Positions 45,731 through 55,546 are shown, counted from the stretch's first letter. The stretch: 64,000 nucleotides of DNA from Mycobacterium colombiense (GCF_001665835.1 NZ_LZSX01000079.1:62001-126000); one strand, 5' to 3'. A program made the numbers and translations. The notes: generated by a model not told the origin, from the letters alone.

Positions 45731-47261
45731 CGCCGCTGGGGCCGGGTTCGGTCAGTGTCTCGGCGGCCGCGATCGCGCTCAGCACCGCGCGGGCCTTGTT
45801 GGTCGCCTCGGTGTACTCGTAGGGGCCGTTGGAGTCCGCCACCACCCCACCACCGGATTGCACGTACGCGGTGCCGTCGCGCATCAGGGCGGTACGGATG
45901 GCGATCGCGAAGTCGGCATTGCCGGCGAAGTCCAGGTAGCCGACCACGCCGCCGTACAGGCCGCGGCGCGTCTTCTCCACCTCTTCGATGAGCTCCATGG
46001 CCCGGACCTTTGGCGCGCCCGACAGCGTGCCGGCCGGGAAGCAGGCCGTCACCGCGTCCAGCGCGGTGCGACCCTCGTCGAGCGTGCCGGTCACCGTCGA
46101 CACCAGGTGCATGACGTGGCTATAGCGTTCGATGTGGCTGTAGTCCTCGACGCGCACCGTGCCCGGCGCGCAGACCCGACCCAGATCGTTGCGGCCCAGG
46201 TCGACCAGCATCAGGTGCTCGGCGCGTTCCTTCTCGTCGGCCAACAGCTCCTTTTCCAGCAGCTGGTCCTCTTCTTCGGTGTCCCCGCGCCACCGGGTGC
46301 CGGCGATCGGATGGGTGGTCGCGGTGCCGTCGGCGACGGTGACCAGCGCCTCCGGACTGGAGCCGACGATCGAAAAGTCAGTTCCGCCAGCACCATTCGG
46401 CACCTGCAGCAGATACATGTAGGGGCTCGGGTTGGTGACCCGCAACATCCGGTAGACGTCGATCGGATCGACGTGGGTGTCCATTTCGAACCGTTGCGAG
46501 GGCACCACCTGGAAGGCCTCACCCGCGGCGATCTGGTCGACCAGATAGTCGACGATCTTCCCGTACTCCTCGACGCTGCGCTGCGCGCGGTAGTGCGGCA
46601 CGGGCCGCTCGAACGTGCCGACGGTGGACGGCAACGGCTGGCCCAGCGCCGCCGTCATCACGTCCAGGCGGGCGATCGCGTCGTCGTAGGCCTCGTCCAC
46701 CCGCTCGTCGGTCCCGTTCCAGTTCACGGCGTTGGCGATCAGCGTGATGGTGCCCTCGTGGTGGTCGACCGCCGCCACGTCGGTGGCCAGCAGCAGCAAC
46801 ATGTCGGGCAGCTTCAGGTCGTCCACGGCCAGCTCGGGCAGCCGTTCCAGGCGCCGCACCATGTCGTAGGCGAAGAACCCGACCATGCCGCCCGACAGCG
46901 GCGGCAGCCCGTCGAGCGGGCCGGTGGCCAGTAGCTCGCAGGTGGCGCGGAGGGCCTGCAGCGGGTCGCCCCCGGTCGGCGCGTCCTGTGGCACCACGCC
47001 CAGCCAGACGGCCTCACCGTCGCGCACGGTCAGCGCCGACGGCGCCCCGGCGCCGATGAACGACCACCGCGACCAGGAACGGCCGTGCTCGGCCGACTCC
47101 AGCAGGAAGGTGCCCGGGCGGTTGGCGGCGAGTTTGCGGTAGGCCGACAGCGGCGTCTCGCTGTCCGCCAGCACCTTGCGGGTCACCGGAACCACGCGGT
47201 GCTCGGCTGCCAGCTGGCGGAAATCCTCTCGTGAGGTCGTCGCGGCGAGGTGGGCGTGCAC
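45723..47261 (-). CDS. trpE: Anthranilate synthase component I
   Basis: Converts chorismate to anthranilate with an amidotransferase partner; 512 residues. The N-terminal part holds the feedback site segment LLESAEHGRSWSRWSFIG; the chorismate-binding domain includes HLMLVDLGRNDLGRV, CFPAGTLSGAPKVRAME and YGGVVGYLDF. GTG at 47259-47261 is chosen because GGGAGGA lies 7 bases before it; earlier in-frame starts lack this and do not match the family N-terminus. Divergent from the peroxiredoxin gene. Confidence 0.95.
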   Translation of the reverse strand: MHAHLAATTSREDFRQLAAEHRVVPVTRKVLADSETPLSAYRKLAANRPGTFLLESAEHGRSWSRWSFIGAGAPSALTVRDGEAVWLGVVPQDAPTGGDPLQALRATCELLATGPLDGLPPLSGGMVGFFAYDMVRRLERLPELAVDDLKLPDMLLLLATDVAAVDHHEGTITLIANAVNWNGTDERVDEAYDDAIARLDVMTAALGQPLPSTVGTFERPVPHYRAQRSVEEYGKIVDYLVDQIAAGEAFQVVPSQRFEMDTHVDPIDVYRMLRVTNPSPYMYLLQVPNGAGGTDFSIVGSSPEALVTVADGTATTHPIAGTRWRGDTEEEDQLLEKELLADEKERAEHLMLVDLGRNDLGRVCAPGTVRVEDYSHIERYSHVMHLVSTVTGTLDEGRTALDAVTACFPAGTLSGAPKVRAMELIEEVEKTRRGLYGGVVGYLDFAGNADFAIAIRTALMRDGTAYVQSGGGVVADSNGPYEYTEATNKARAVLSAIAAAETLTEPGPSGDD

Positions 47262-47334
47262 CGAACCATCCTCCCAGACGAGTTGCTGCGCTTCGGGCCA
47301 GCCCGACGAAGCCAGCGGGCGTAGCGTGTCCGCC

Positions 47335-47793
47335 ATGAAACCTGGTGACACCGTCGCGGACTTCGAGTTGCCCGATCAGACCGGGACGCCGCGCAAGCTG
47401 AGCGAACTGCTCTCCGGTGGGCCCGTGGTGCTGTTCTTCTACCCGGCCGCGATGACGCCCGGCTGCACCAAGGAAGCGTGCCACTTCCGCGACCTGGCCT
47501 CCGAATTCGCCGCGGTGGGGGCCAACCGGGTGGGCATCAGCGCCGATGCGGTGCAGAAGCAGGCCGAGTTCGCCGACCTGCAGCAGTTCGACTACCCGTT
47601 GCTGTCGGACACCGACGGCACCGTCGCCACGCAGTTCGGCGTCAAGCGCGGCCTGCTCGGCAAGCTGATGCCGGTCAAGCGCACGACGTTCGTGATCGAC
47701 ACAGACCGCACGGTGCTCGGGGTGATCTCCAGCGAGTTCAACATGGACAGCCACGCCGACAAGGCGCTGGCGACGCTGCGGGCCCGCGCGTAG
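47335..47793 (+). CDS. bcp: Peroxiredoxin Q / bacterioferritin comigratory protein
   Basis: Thiol peroxidase of 152 residues reducing hydrogen and organic peroxides. Peroxidatic C44 in TPGCTKEAC with resolving C49 five residues on, the BCP arrangement. By position it is Rv1608c (bcpB). Divergent from trpE with 73 bases between starts and convergent with chaA with 3 bases between stops. Confidence 0.93.
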   Translation: MKPGDTVADFELPDQTGTPRKLSELLSGGPVVLFFYPAAMTPGCTKEACHFRDLASEFAAVGANRVGISADAVQKQAEFADLQQFDYPLLSDTDGTVATQFGVKRGLLGKLMPVKRTTFVIDTDRTVLGVISSEFNMDSHADKALATLRARA

Positions 47794-47796
47794 CCG

Positions 47797-48888
47797 TCAG
47801 GGGTTGATCGCCAGGAACACGTAGGCGGCCAGCAGCACCAGATGCACCTCGCCCTGCAGGCGGGTCGCCCGCCCGGGCACCACGGTCAGCATGCTGATCA
47901 CGACCGTCAGGGCAAGCAACACCAGCTGGACGGCGCCGAGGCCGAGCACCAGCGGCCCTTTGAGCCATATCGACGCCAGCGCGATCGTCGGAATGGTGAG
48001 CCCGATGCTGGCCATCGCCGAGCCGTACGCCAGGTTCAGGCTGATCTGGATGCGGCCCTTTCGCGCCGACCGCGCCGCCGCGAGCGTCTCGGGCAGCAGC
48101 ACCAGCGCCGCGATGATCACACCCACGAACGACTGCGGCAAGCCCGCCACCACCACCGCGTGTTCGACGGCCGGTGATTCCTCCTCTGCCAGGCCGACCA
48201 CCGCTACCAGGGCGCAGAGCAGCAGCACCAGGCTGCTCAGCGCCTGCCGCCTGTTGGGTGGATCCGCGTGACTCTCGTCCTCGAACACGCGCTGTTGGCC
48301 CCTCTGCGCGATCGGCAGAAAAAAATCGCGGTGCCGCACGGTCTGGGTGAACACGAACAGCAGGTACACCAAGAGCGTGGCGATCGCGGCGAAGGCGAGC
48401 TGGCTGGGGGTGAACTCCCTGCCCGGGTGCCCGGTGGTGAAGGCGGGCAACACCAGGCTCAACGTGGCCACCGTGGTGACCGTGGCCAGGGCGGCGCCGG
48501 CGCCTTCGGCGTTGAACAGCGTTACGCCGTAGCTCCGGGAGCCGAGCAGCAGCGACAAACCGGCGATCCCGTTGGTGGTGATCATCAGCGCGGCGAACGC
48601 GGTGTCCCTGGCCAGCGTCGCGGCCTCGTTGCCGCCGGACATCATCAGGGTGACGATGAGTGCCACCTCGATGATGGTGACCGCGGCCGCCAGTATCAGC
48701 GACCCGAAGGGCTCGCCGACCCGGTGTGCGACCACCTCCGCGTGATGCACCGCGGCAACCACCGCACCGATGAGAAACAGCGCCGCCAGCCCGACCAGCA
48801 CGGGCCCCAACCTCTCGCCCCAGATCACTGCCAGCACGACGACGGCAAGCACCGGCACAACGACGTTCCAGGACAACCATTTCGACAT
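47797..48888 (-). CDS. chaA: ChaA-type calcium/sodium-proton antiporter
   Basis: 363-residue membrane antiporter of the CaCA superfamily, about 11 TM helices. The two inverted alpha repeats are visible: AAAVTIIEVALIVTLMM (first) and ALVLLPETLAAARSA (second), each with the essential Glu. ATG at 48886-48888 is preferred over a start at 48960, which adds non-conserved sequence. The 159 bases up to hisI (48889-49047) hold no gene. Confidence 0.88.
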   Translation of the reverse strand: MSKWLSWNVVVPVLAVVVLAVIWGERLGPVLVGLAALFLIGAVVAAVHHAEVVAHRVGEPFGSLILAAAVTIIEVALIVTLMMSGGNEAATLARDTAFAALMITTNGIAGLSLLLGSRSYGVTLFNAEGAGAALATVTTVATLSLVLPAFTTGHPGREFTPSQLAFAAIATLLVYLLFVFTQTVRHRDFFLPIAQRGQQRVFEDESHADPPNRRQALSSLVLLLCALVAVVGLAEEESPAVEHAVVVAGLPQSFVGVIIAALVLLPETLAAARSARKGRIQISLNLAYGSAMASIGLTIPTIALASIWLKGPLVLGLGAVQLVLLALTVVISMLTVVPGRATRLQGEVHLVLLAAYVFLAINP

Positions 48889-49047
48889 CGCCCGCCATTC
48901 TTGTCTAAGTCGTGCGCCCGCGCCTGTGGAAAGTGACCGCAGACACGTTTGCTGGAGCACACCGCCGCCGGACCCGACCCCGGTCGGCGATACCCGGTTG
49001 CCGCCCCGACGGCGTCAACGGAATCAATGCAATGGCGGGTTAGGCGG

Positions 49048-49395
49048 TCAGCGCTCCGGTGCCAGCAGCACGTCGGCGTCGAAGCAGCTGTGATCGCCGG
49101 TGTGGCAGGCGCCGCCGACCTGGTCGACCGTCAGCAGCACGGTGTCGCCGTCGCAGTCCAGGCGCACCGAGTGGACGTATTGGGTGTGGCCGGACGTCGC
49201 CCCCTTGATCCACTGCTCGTCGCGGGAGCGTGAATAATACGTCGCCTCACGGGTTTCCAGGGTCCGGGCCAGCGCCGCGTCGTCCATCCAGGCGACCATC
49301 AGGACGTCACCGCTGCCGCGCTCCTGCACGACGGCGGTGAACAGGCCGTCGGCGTTGCGCTTGAGCCGCGCGGCGATCTGCGGGTCGAGCGTCAT
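49048..49395 (-). CDS. hisI: Phosphoribosyl-AMP cyclohydrolase
   Basis: Third step of histidine synthesis; 115 residues, monofunctional. Metal sites are in LDCDGDTVLLTVDQVGGACHTGDHSCF. The ATG overlaps the hisF stop (ATGA). The partner pyrophosphohydrolase (hisE) is not in the window. Confidence 0.95.
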   Translation of the reverse strand: MTLDPQIAARLKRNADGLFTAVVQERGSGDVLMVAWMDDAALARTLETREATYYSRSRDEQWIKGATSGHTQYVHSVRLDCDGDTVLLTVDQVGGACHTGDHSCFDADVLLAPER

Positions 49396-50189
49396 CGCGC
49401 CATCCTTACCGCGATTCCCGCCTTGGCCATGGCGGCCTTTACCTGACCGATGGTCAGCTCCCGGAAGTGAAACACGCTGGCCGCCAACACCGCATCGGCG
49501 CCGGCCGCGATCGCGGGCGCGAAGTGTTCGGCCGCCCCGGCGCCGCCGCTGGCGATGACCGGCACAGTGACCGCCGACCGCACCGCCTGCAGCATCTCCA
49601 AGTCGAATCCGGCCTTGGTGCCGTCGGCGTCCATCGAGTTCAGCAGGATCTCCCCCACCCCCAGATCGGCTCCGCGCGAAGCCCACTCGACCGCGTCCAG
49701 CCCGGTGCCCTGGCGCCCGCCATGCGTGGTGACCTCCCAGCCCGACGGCGTCGGCACCGCGCCCGGCGGCACCGTGCGGGCATCGACGGACAGCACGATG
49801 CACTGGGAGCCGAACTGCCGCGCCATCTCGGCCAGCAGCTCGGGCCGGGCGATCGCGGCGGTGTTGATGGACACCTTGTCGGCACCGGCACGCAGCAAGA
49901 CGTCGACGTCGGCCACGGTGCGCACCCCGCCGCCGACGGTCAGCGGGATGAAAACCTGCTCGGCCGTGCGGCGCACCACGTCGAGCATGGTGGCCCGCCC
50001 GGACGACGACGCGGTCACGTCGAGAAAGGTCAGCTCGTCGGCGCCTTCGGCGTCATAGGCGGCGGCGAGTTCCACCGGATCGCCCGCGTCCCGGAGGTTT
50101 TCGAAGTTGACGCCCTTGACCACCCGGCCGCCGTCGACGTCCAGGCATGGGATCACTCGCACCGCGAGGCCGTGCGGATTCGGGGCCAT
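49392..50189 (-). CDS. hisF: Imidazole glycerol phosphate synthase, cyclase subunit
   Basis: TIM barrel of 265 residues that uses ammonia delivered by HisH. Catalytic Asp residues in IPCLDVDGGRVVKG and LNSMDADGTKAG; phosphate loops VGGGVRT and ASGGAG. GGAGGA precedes the ATG, which lies one base after the impA stop. Confidence 0.96.
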   Translation of the reverse strand: MAPNPHGLAVRVIPCLDVDGGRVVKGVNFENLRDAGDPVELAAAYDAEGADELTFLDVTASSSGRATMLDVVRRTAEQVFIPLTVGGGVRTVADVDVLLRAGADKVSINTAAIARPELLAEMARQFGSQCIVLSVDARTVPPGAVPTPSGWEVTTHGGRQGTGLDAVEWASRGADLGVGEILLNSMDADGTKAGFDLEMLQAVRSAVTVPVIASGGAGAAEHFAPAIAAGADAVLAASVFHFRELTIGQVKAAMAKAGIAVRMAR

Positions 50190-50190
50190 C

Positions 50191-50991
50191 TCAGTAGTCC
50201 TCCGGTCGGCCGGTGGCGCGCAGGATTTCCAGGATCTCGGCGTGCGCGGCGGGACCGGCCGCCAGCGCGGAATCCGAATCTGGAGTCCACGGCTCGCCGG
50301 CCAGGTCGGTGACGACGCCGCCCGCGGCCCGGACCAGCGCCACCCCGGCGGCGTGGTCCCACACGTGACCACCGAAACTTATTGCCGCACCGAGTATTCC
50401 GTCGGCGACGAACGCCAGGTCAAGCCCGGTGGAGCCGTGCATGCGCAGTCGCGAGGAGATCCTGCTCAGGTTCTCCAGCACTGCCATCCGGTAGCGCCCC
50501 GGGAACCGGCCGCGCGCGTCCGCGCTGAACGACCCGGCGCCGACCAGGGCGTCGGCCAAATCGACGGCGGCCAGCGGCGGCTGCGGCACCCCGTTCTTGC
50601 GCAACGGGCCGCCCGCCACCGCGGTGTAGCGCTGGTCGATGAACGGCAACCAGGTCAGGCCTGCCACCGGGTCACCGTGGTGCAGCAGGCCCAGCAGGAT
50701 CCCGGCCATCGGCGATCCGGCCGCGTAGTTGAAGGTGCCGTCGACGGGATCCAACACCCACACCCATGGCGAGTCGACGGCAGAACCGCCGAATTCCTCG
50801 CCGTGCACCCCGATCCCGGTGGCCTCGCCGAGTGCGGCGACCACTTCTCGCTCGATCGCGAGATCCACGTCGGTGGCAAAGTCGTTGCCCTTCTTACGAA
50901 CCGCCGAATCGGCGCGGTGGCCGGCAAGGAACGGTTCGACCGCGTCGTCGAGAATCGCCGACGCCTGCGCCACCAACGTGTGCACGTCCAT
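50191..50991 (-). CDS. impA: Inositol monophosphatase family protein
   Basis: Mg-dependent phosphatase of 266 residues. Metal and substrate motifs: HGEEFGG, WVLDPVDGTFNY and WDHAAGVALVRAAGG. By position it is Rv1604 (impA), in the his cluster between hisA and hisF. It may dephosphorylate inositol phosphate, or histidinol phosphate as some members do; the cluster would suit the latter and it is unresolved. Confidence 0.9.
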   Translation of the reverse strand: MDVHTLVAQASAILDDAVEPFLAGHRADSAVRKKGNDFATDVDLAIEREVVAALGEATGIGVHGEEFGGSAVDSPWVWVLDPVDGTFNYAAGSPMAGILLGLLHHGDPVAGLTWLPFIDQRYTAVAGGPLRKNGVPQPPLAAVDLADALVGAGSFSADARGRFPGRYRMAVLENLSRISSRLRMHGSTGLDLAFVADGILGAAISFGGHVWDHAAGVALVRAAGGVVTDLAGEPWTPDSDSALAAGPAAHAEILEILRATGRPEDY

Positions 50992-50997
50992 GCGGCG

Positions 50998-51741
50998 CTA
51001 CTCCGCCACCGCGGCCAGCGCCTGAGGCAGGGTGAATCGGCCCGCATAGAGGGCCTTGCCCACGATGGCGCCCTCGATCCCGCGGCCGGTGAGGGTGGCG
51101 ATCGCGCGCAGGTCATCGAGGCTGGACACGCCGCCCGAGGCGATCACCGGGACGTCGGTGCGGTCGGCGACGGACGCCAGCAGGTCCAGATTGGGGCCGC
51201 CCAGCGTGCCGTCCTTGGTCACGTCGGTGACCACGAACCGCGAACACCCTTGCCCGTCAAGGCGTTCCAGCACCTCCCACAGGTCGCCGCCGTCGGTTTC
51301 CCAGCCCCGCCCGCGCAGCCGGTGCGCGCCGGCCGGATTGGTTTTGTCGATCTGGACGTCAAGGCCGACGGCGACCTTGTCGCCGTGCTTGCTGATCGCT
51401 CGCGCACACCACTGCGGGTCCTCGAGGGCCGCGGTGCCCAGGTTCACCCGAGCGCAACCGGTGGCCAGGGCGGCGGCCAGCGAATCGTCGTCGCGGATCC
51501 CGCCGGACAGCTCCACCTGCACGTCGAGCTTGCCGACCACTTCGGCCAGCAGTTCGCGGTTGGAGCCCCGCCCGAACGCCGCGTCCAGGTCGACCAGATG
51601 GATCCATTCGGCGCCGTCGCGCTGCCAGGTCAGCGCGGCGTCCAGCGCCGAGCCGTATTCGGTTTCACTGCCCGCCTTGCCCTGCACCAGACGCACGGCA
51701 CGGCCGTCGACCACGTCGACCGCGGGCAACAAGATCAACAC
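50998..51741 (-). CDS. hisA: ProFAR isomerase, probably dual HisA/TrpF (PriA)
   Basis: TIM-barrel isomerase of 247 residues. Catalytic Asp in LLPAVDVVDGRAVRLVQG, second Asp in VVTDVTKDGTLGGPN. In actinobacteria lacking trpF the enzyme also isomerises phosphoribosyl anthranilate. No trpF lies among the trp genes here, which supports PriA. GTG at 51741 is chosen because AGGAGGG lies 3 bases before it. Confidence 0.95.
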   Translation of the reverse strand: MLILLPAVDVVDGRAVRLVQGKAGSETEYGSALDAALTWQRDGAEWIHLVDLDAAFGRGSNRELLAEVVGKLDVQVELSGGIRDDDSLAAALATGCARVNLGTAALEDPQWCARAISKHGDKVAVGLDVQIDKTNPAGAHRLRGRGWETDGGDLWEVLERLDGQGCSRFVVTDVTKDGTLGGPNLDLLASVADRTDVPVIASGGVSSLDDLRAIATLTGRGIEGAIVGKALYAGRFTLPQALAAVAE

Positions 51742-51823
51742 ATTCCCTCCTGTGTGCCGAGATCGCAACGCATTACGCGCGTTCCCGGCTGTTGCTTGCT
51801 AGAAAGCGCTTTCGCGAGGCCCT

Positions 51824-52447
51824 TCACAATCCCTGGACCCAATTGCTCAACACGGCCGCGCCCGCATCCCCGCTCTTCTCCGGGTGGAATTGGGTGGCCG
51901 ATAGCGGCCCGTCCTCGACCGCTGCCAGAAACGGCCCCTCGTGGGAGGCCCACGTCAGCACCGCCTCGGGTGAACCCTCCCACTGCTGCGCGGCGTAGGA
52001 GTGCACGAAGTAGAACCGGGTGTCGGCATCGAGGCCTTTGAACAGCACGGTACCGGGCCCGGATTCGACGACGTTCCAGCCCATGTGCGGGATGACCGGC
52101 GCTTGCAGTCGCGTGACGTATCCCGGCCACTGACTGCATCCCTCGGTCTCCACACTGAACTCGACGCCGCGGGCGAACAGGATCTGCATGCCGACGCAGA
52201 CGCCCAGCACGGGGCGCCCGGCGGCGATCCGCTCGGCGATGATGTGCTCGCCGCCGATGTTGCGCAGCCCCGTCATGCAGGCCTCGTAGGCGCCGACGCC
52301 GGGCACGACCAGCCCGTCGGCGACGACCGCGGCATCGGCGTCGCCGGTCACCTCGACCGACGCGCCGACCCGCTCCAGCGCACGCTGAGCCGACCGGAGG
52401 TTGCCCGAGCCGTAGTCAAGGACAACTACTTTCTTAGGTGCCGTCAC
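51824..52447 (-). CDS. hisH: Imidazole glycerol phosphate synthase, glutaminase subunit
   Basis: Class I glutamine amidotransferase of 207 residues. Nucleophile C84 in GVCVGMQ; His and Glu in QFHPEKSG near the C-terminus. Supplies ammonia to HisF. GTG start overlapping the hisB stop (GTGA). Confidence 0.96.
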   Translation of the reverse strand: MTAPKKVVVLDYGSGNLRSAQRALERVGASVEVTGDADAAVVADGLVVPGVGAYEACMTGLRNIGGEHIIAERIAAGRPVLGVCVGMQILFARGVEFSVETEGCSQWPGYVTRLQAPVIPHMGWNVVESGPGTVLFKGLDADTRFYFVHSYAAQQWEGSPEAVLTWASHEGPFLAAVEDGPLSATQFHPEKSGDAGAAVLSNWVQGL

Positions 52448-53064
52448 AGAACCCCTTTGGTGGACGGCACGTCCGACACCCGGGGGTCGGACTCGACCGC
52501 CTGACGCAGCGCGCGGGCAACCGCCTTGTACTGCGCCTCGGTGATGTGGTGCGGGTCGCGCCCGTACAGGACGCGCACGTGCAACGCGATGCGCGCGTTC
52601 ATCGCCAGCGATTCGAACACGTGCCGGTTGATGACGGTGTGATACGGCACCGAGTTGCCGGCAATGGTGGTGTGCTGCAGGTGATCCGGTTCTCCGCTGT
52701 GCACACAGTAGGGCCGGCCGGACACGTCGACCGCGGCGTGGGCCAGCGTCTCGTCCATCGGGATGAAGGCGTCGCCGAACCGCCGGATGCCCCGTTTGTC
52801 GCCCAGTGCCTGGCCGAGCGCCTGCCCCAGCGCGATGGCGGTGTCCTCGATGGTGTGGTGTCCCTCGATCTCGACATCGCCCTTGGTGCGCACGGTCAGG
52901 TCGAAACTGGCGTGACTGCCCAGGGCCGTGAGCATGTGGTCGTAAAACGGCACACCGGTGTCGATGTCGACCTGGCCGGTGCCGTCGAGGTCGAGTTCGA
53001 TGACGATGTCGGATTCCTTCGTGCGGCGCTCAATGCGCGCACGACGGGTAGCGGTCGCTGTCAC
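52444..53064 (-). CDS. hisB: Imidazoleglycerol-phosphate dehydratase
   Basis: Mn-dependent dehydratase of 206 residues, monofunctional. The duplicated metal motifs are GHHTIEDTAIALGQAL and HHITEAQYKAVARAL; TGVPFYDHML is also conserved. GTG start overlapping the hisC stop. Confidence 0.96.
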   Translation of the reverse strand: MTATATRRARIERRTKESDIVIELDLDGTGQVDIDTGVPFYDHMLTALGSHASFDLTVRTKGDVEIEGHHTIEDTAIALGQALGQALGDKRGIRRFGDAFIPMDETLAHAAVDVSGRPYCVHSGEPDHLQHTTIAGNSVPYHTVINRHVFESLAMNARIALHVRVLYGRDPHHITEAQYKAVARALRQAVESDPRVSDVPSTKGVL

Positions 53065-54203
53065 GGTGCTCCTACGGGGCTGGGGGTAACGGGTGCCAGT
53101 TGGGTGGCGGCGATCTGGGCGCTGGCGCGCAGGAAGGCGTCGTTCTCTTCGGCTAGTCCGGTAGTGACGCGCAGGTAGCCGGGGATGCCGACATCGCGGA
53201 TCAGCACGCCGGCATCCAGATAGCGTTGCCAGGTGACCGGCGCATCGGCGAATTCCCCGAACAGCACGAAGTTCGCGTCGCTGGGAATCACCCGAAAACC
53301 CATGCCAGCCAAAGCAGTTGAGACACGCTCACGTTCGGCGATCAGTGTCGCCACACTGCCCAGGGTGTCATCGGCATGCCGCAGCGCGGCGCGGGCGGCG
53401 GCCTGAGTGAGCACCGACAGGTGATACGGGAGCCGCACCAGCAGCATCGCGTCGATCACCGCCGGGGTGGCGATCAGGTAGCCCAGCCGGCCGCCGGCGA
53501 ACGCGAACGCCTTGCTCATGGTGCGCGAGACGATCAGCTTGGTCGGGTACTCCCCCACCAGCTCGACGGCGCTGGGCTGCGAGGAGAATTCGCCGTAGGC
53601 CTCATCCACGATCAGGATGCCGGGCACCACGTCGAGCAGCCGCCGCAGGTCCGGCAGCGGAACGCTCTGCCCGGACGGGTTATTCGGGCTGGCGACGAAC
53701 ACCACATCGGGCCGGCGGTCGGTGATGGCGGCCACGGCGGCGTCGACGTCCAGGCCGAAGTCGTCGGCGCGGGCGGCCTGCAGCCATTCGGTGCGGGTGC
53801 CGTCGGAGATGATCGGGTGCATCGAGTACGACGGGACAAAACCGATGGCGGTGCGCCCGGGGCCCCCGAAGGCCTGCAGCAGCTGCTGCAGGATCTCGTT
53901 GGAACCGTTTGCCGCCCATAGGTTTTCGACTCCGAGCGCAACGCCGGTCTGTGCGCTCAGGTAGGCGGCCAGGTCGGTCCGCAGCGCCACCGCGTCGCGG
54001 TCGGGGTAGCGGTGCAGGTCGGCGGCGGCCTCGCCCACCGACCGCACCACGTCGTCCACCAGCGCCTTGCTCGGCGGGTGCGGGTTCTCGTTGGTGTTCA
54101 GCCGCACCGGGACGTCCAATTGCGGTGCGCCGTAAGGCGATTTGCCGCGCAGGTCGTCGCGCAGCGGCAGGTCGTCGAGCGCAGGTTCCGATTGTCCGCT
54201 CAT
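53061..54203 (-). CDS. hisC: Histidinol-phosphate aminotransferase
   Basis: Class I/II PLP aminotransferase of 380 residues. PLP lysine in SRTMSKAFAFAGGRLGY, Asn/Asp in PNNPSGQ and VDEAYGEF, Arg near the C-terminus in YLRVTTG. Start and stop overlap hisD and hisB by 4 bases. Confidence 0.96.
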   Translation of the reverse strand: MSGQSEPALDDLPLRDDLRGKSPYGAPQLDVPVRLNTNENPHPPSKALVDDVVRSVGEAAADLHRYPDRDAVALRTDLAAYLSAQTGVALGVENLWAANGSNEILQQLLQAFGGPGRTAIGFVPSYSMHPIISDGTRTEWLQAARADDFGLDVDAAVAAITDRRPDVVFVASPNNPSGQSVPLPDLRRLLDVVPGILIVDEAYGEFSSQPSAVELVGEYPTKLIVSRTMSKAFAFAGGRLGYLIATPAVIDAMLLVRLPYHLSVLTQAAARAALRHADDTLGSVATLIAERERVSTALAGMGFRVIPSDANFVLFGEFADAPVTWQRYLDAGVLIRDVGIPGYLRVTTGLAEENDAFLRASAQIAATQLAPVTPSPVGAP

Positions 54204-55546
54204 CGCTCGAACCTCCGCCGTACCGCTTCGCCGTGTGACGGCAGGTCTTCGGCCTCGGCGAGCGCGATCACGTGTCCGGATACGTCTTTCAGGGCCGCCT
54301 CGGTGTAGTCGACGACGTGGATGCCGCGCAGGAAGGTCTGCACCGACAGACCGCTGGAATGCCGGGCGCTGCCCGCGGTGGGCAGCACGTGATTGGATCC
54401 TGCGCAGTAGTCACCGAGGCTCACCGGCGCGTACGGGCCGACGAAAATGGCTCCGGCCGAGCGGATTCGGCTTACCACGGCGGCGGCGTCGAGGGTCTGG
54501 ATCTCCAGGTGTTCGGCGGCGTAGGCGTTGACCACTTCGACACCGGCGTCCAGGTCGTCGACCAGGATGATGGCCGATTGGCGACCGCCGAGCGCGGCCG
54601 TCACCCGTTCGCGGTGCACGGTCGTCTGCAGCTGTTTGGCCAGCTCCGCGTCCGTGGCGCCGGCCAGGTCCGCGCTGGGGGTGACCAGCACGCTGCCCGC
54701 CATCTCGTCGTGCTCGGCCTGACTGATCAGGTCGGCGGCGACGTGCGCCGGGTCGGCGGTGTGGTCGGCCAGGATCGCGATCTCGGTCGGGCCGGCTTCG
54801 GCGTCGATCCCGACGTGCGACCGGCAGAGCCGCTTGGCGGCGGTGACGTAGATGTTGCCGGGCCCGGTGATCATGTCGACGGGCGCCAGTTCGGCGCCGT
54901 CGAGGTCGGTGCCGCCGTAGGCCAGCAGCGCGACCGCCTGCGCGCCGCCCACGGCCCACACCTCGTCGACGCCCAGCAGCCGGGCCGCGGCCAGGATCGT
55001 CGGGTGCGGCAGGCCGCCGAATTGAGCCTGCGGTGGGCTGGCCACCACCAGCGAGGCGACGCCGGCGGCCTGGGCCGGCACCACGTTCATCACCACGCTG
55101 GAGGGGTAGACGGCGTTGCCGCCGGGCACGTAGAGACCCACCCGGTCAACCGGGACCCACCGCTCGGTGACGGTCGCGCCCGGGCCAAGGGTGGTCGTGA
55201 CGTCGGTGCGACGCTGGTCGGCGTGCACGGCGCGGGTGCGTTCGATCATCACCCGCAGCGCGTCGGCCACCCGCGCGTCGAGTTCGGCCAGCGCCTTCTC
55301 CAGCGCGGCGTCGGGCACCCGGACGGCCGGGGGCCGGACGCCGTCGAACGTGGCCCCGAACTCGCACGCGGCTTCGGCGCCGCGCTCGGCGACGGCCTGC
55401 ACGATCGGCCGGACCTTGGGCAGCACCGTCTCCACGTCGGCGCCGCCGCGGGGCAGCGCCGTCCGCAATCGGGCAGCCGTCAACTCCGCGCCCCGCAGGT
55501 CGATACGGGCCATCGGCGACGGTTGGGTGGTGCTCACGGTGTCCAT
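54200..55546 (-). CDS. hisD: Histidinol dehydrogenase
   Basis: Zn and NAD enzyme of 448 residues performing the last two oxidations to histidine. Catalytic Glu-His in AAEHLEIQT, zinc region GSNHVLPTAGSARHSSGLSV, NAD segment GPGNIYVTAAKRL. First gene of the cluster. ATG at 55544-55546 is used; a GTG three codons later is possible. Divergent from the DUF385 gene, 86 bases between starts. Confidence 0.96.
   Translation of the reverse strand: MDTVSTTQPSPMARIDLRGAELTAARLRTALPRGGADVETVLPKVRPIVQAVAERGAEAACEFGATFDGVRPPAVRVPDAALEKALAELDARVADALRVMIERTRAVHADQRRTDVTTTLGPGATVTERWVPVDRVGLYVPGGNAVYPSSVVMNVVPAQAAGVASLVVASPPQAQFGGLPHPTILAAARLLGVDEVWAVGGAQAVALLAYGGTDLDGAELAPVDMITGPGNIYVTAAKRLCRSHVGIDAEAGPTEIAILADHTADPAHVAADLISQAEHDEMAGSVLVTPSADLAGATDAELAKQLQTTVHRERVTAALGGRQSAIILVDDLDAGVEVVNAYAAEHLEIQTLDAAAVVSRIRSAGAIFVGPYAPVSLGDYCAGSNHVLPTAGSARHSSGLSVQTFLRGIHVVDYTEAALKDVSGHVIALAEAEDLPSHGEAVRRRFER

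Noticed and set aside
47262..47334. Tryptophan leader peptide and attenuator before trpE
   Set aside because: The 73-base divergent gap shows no Trp-codon run and no alternative hairpins.
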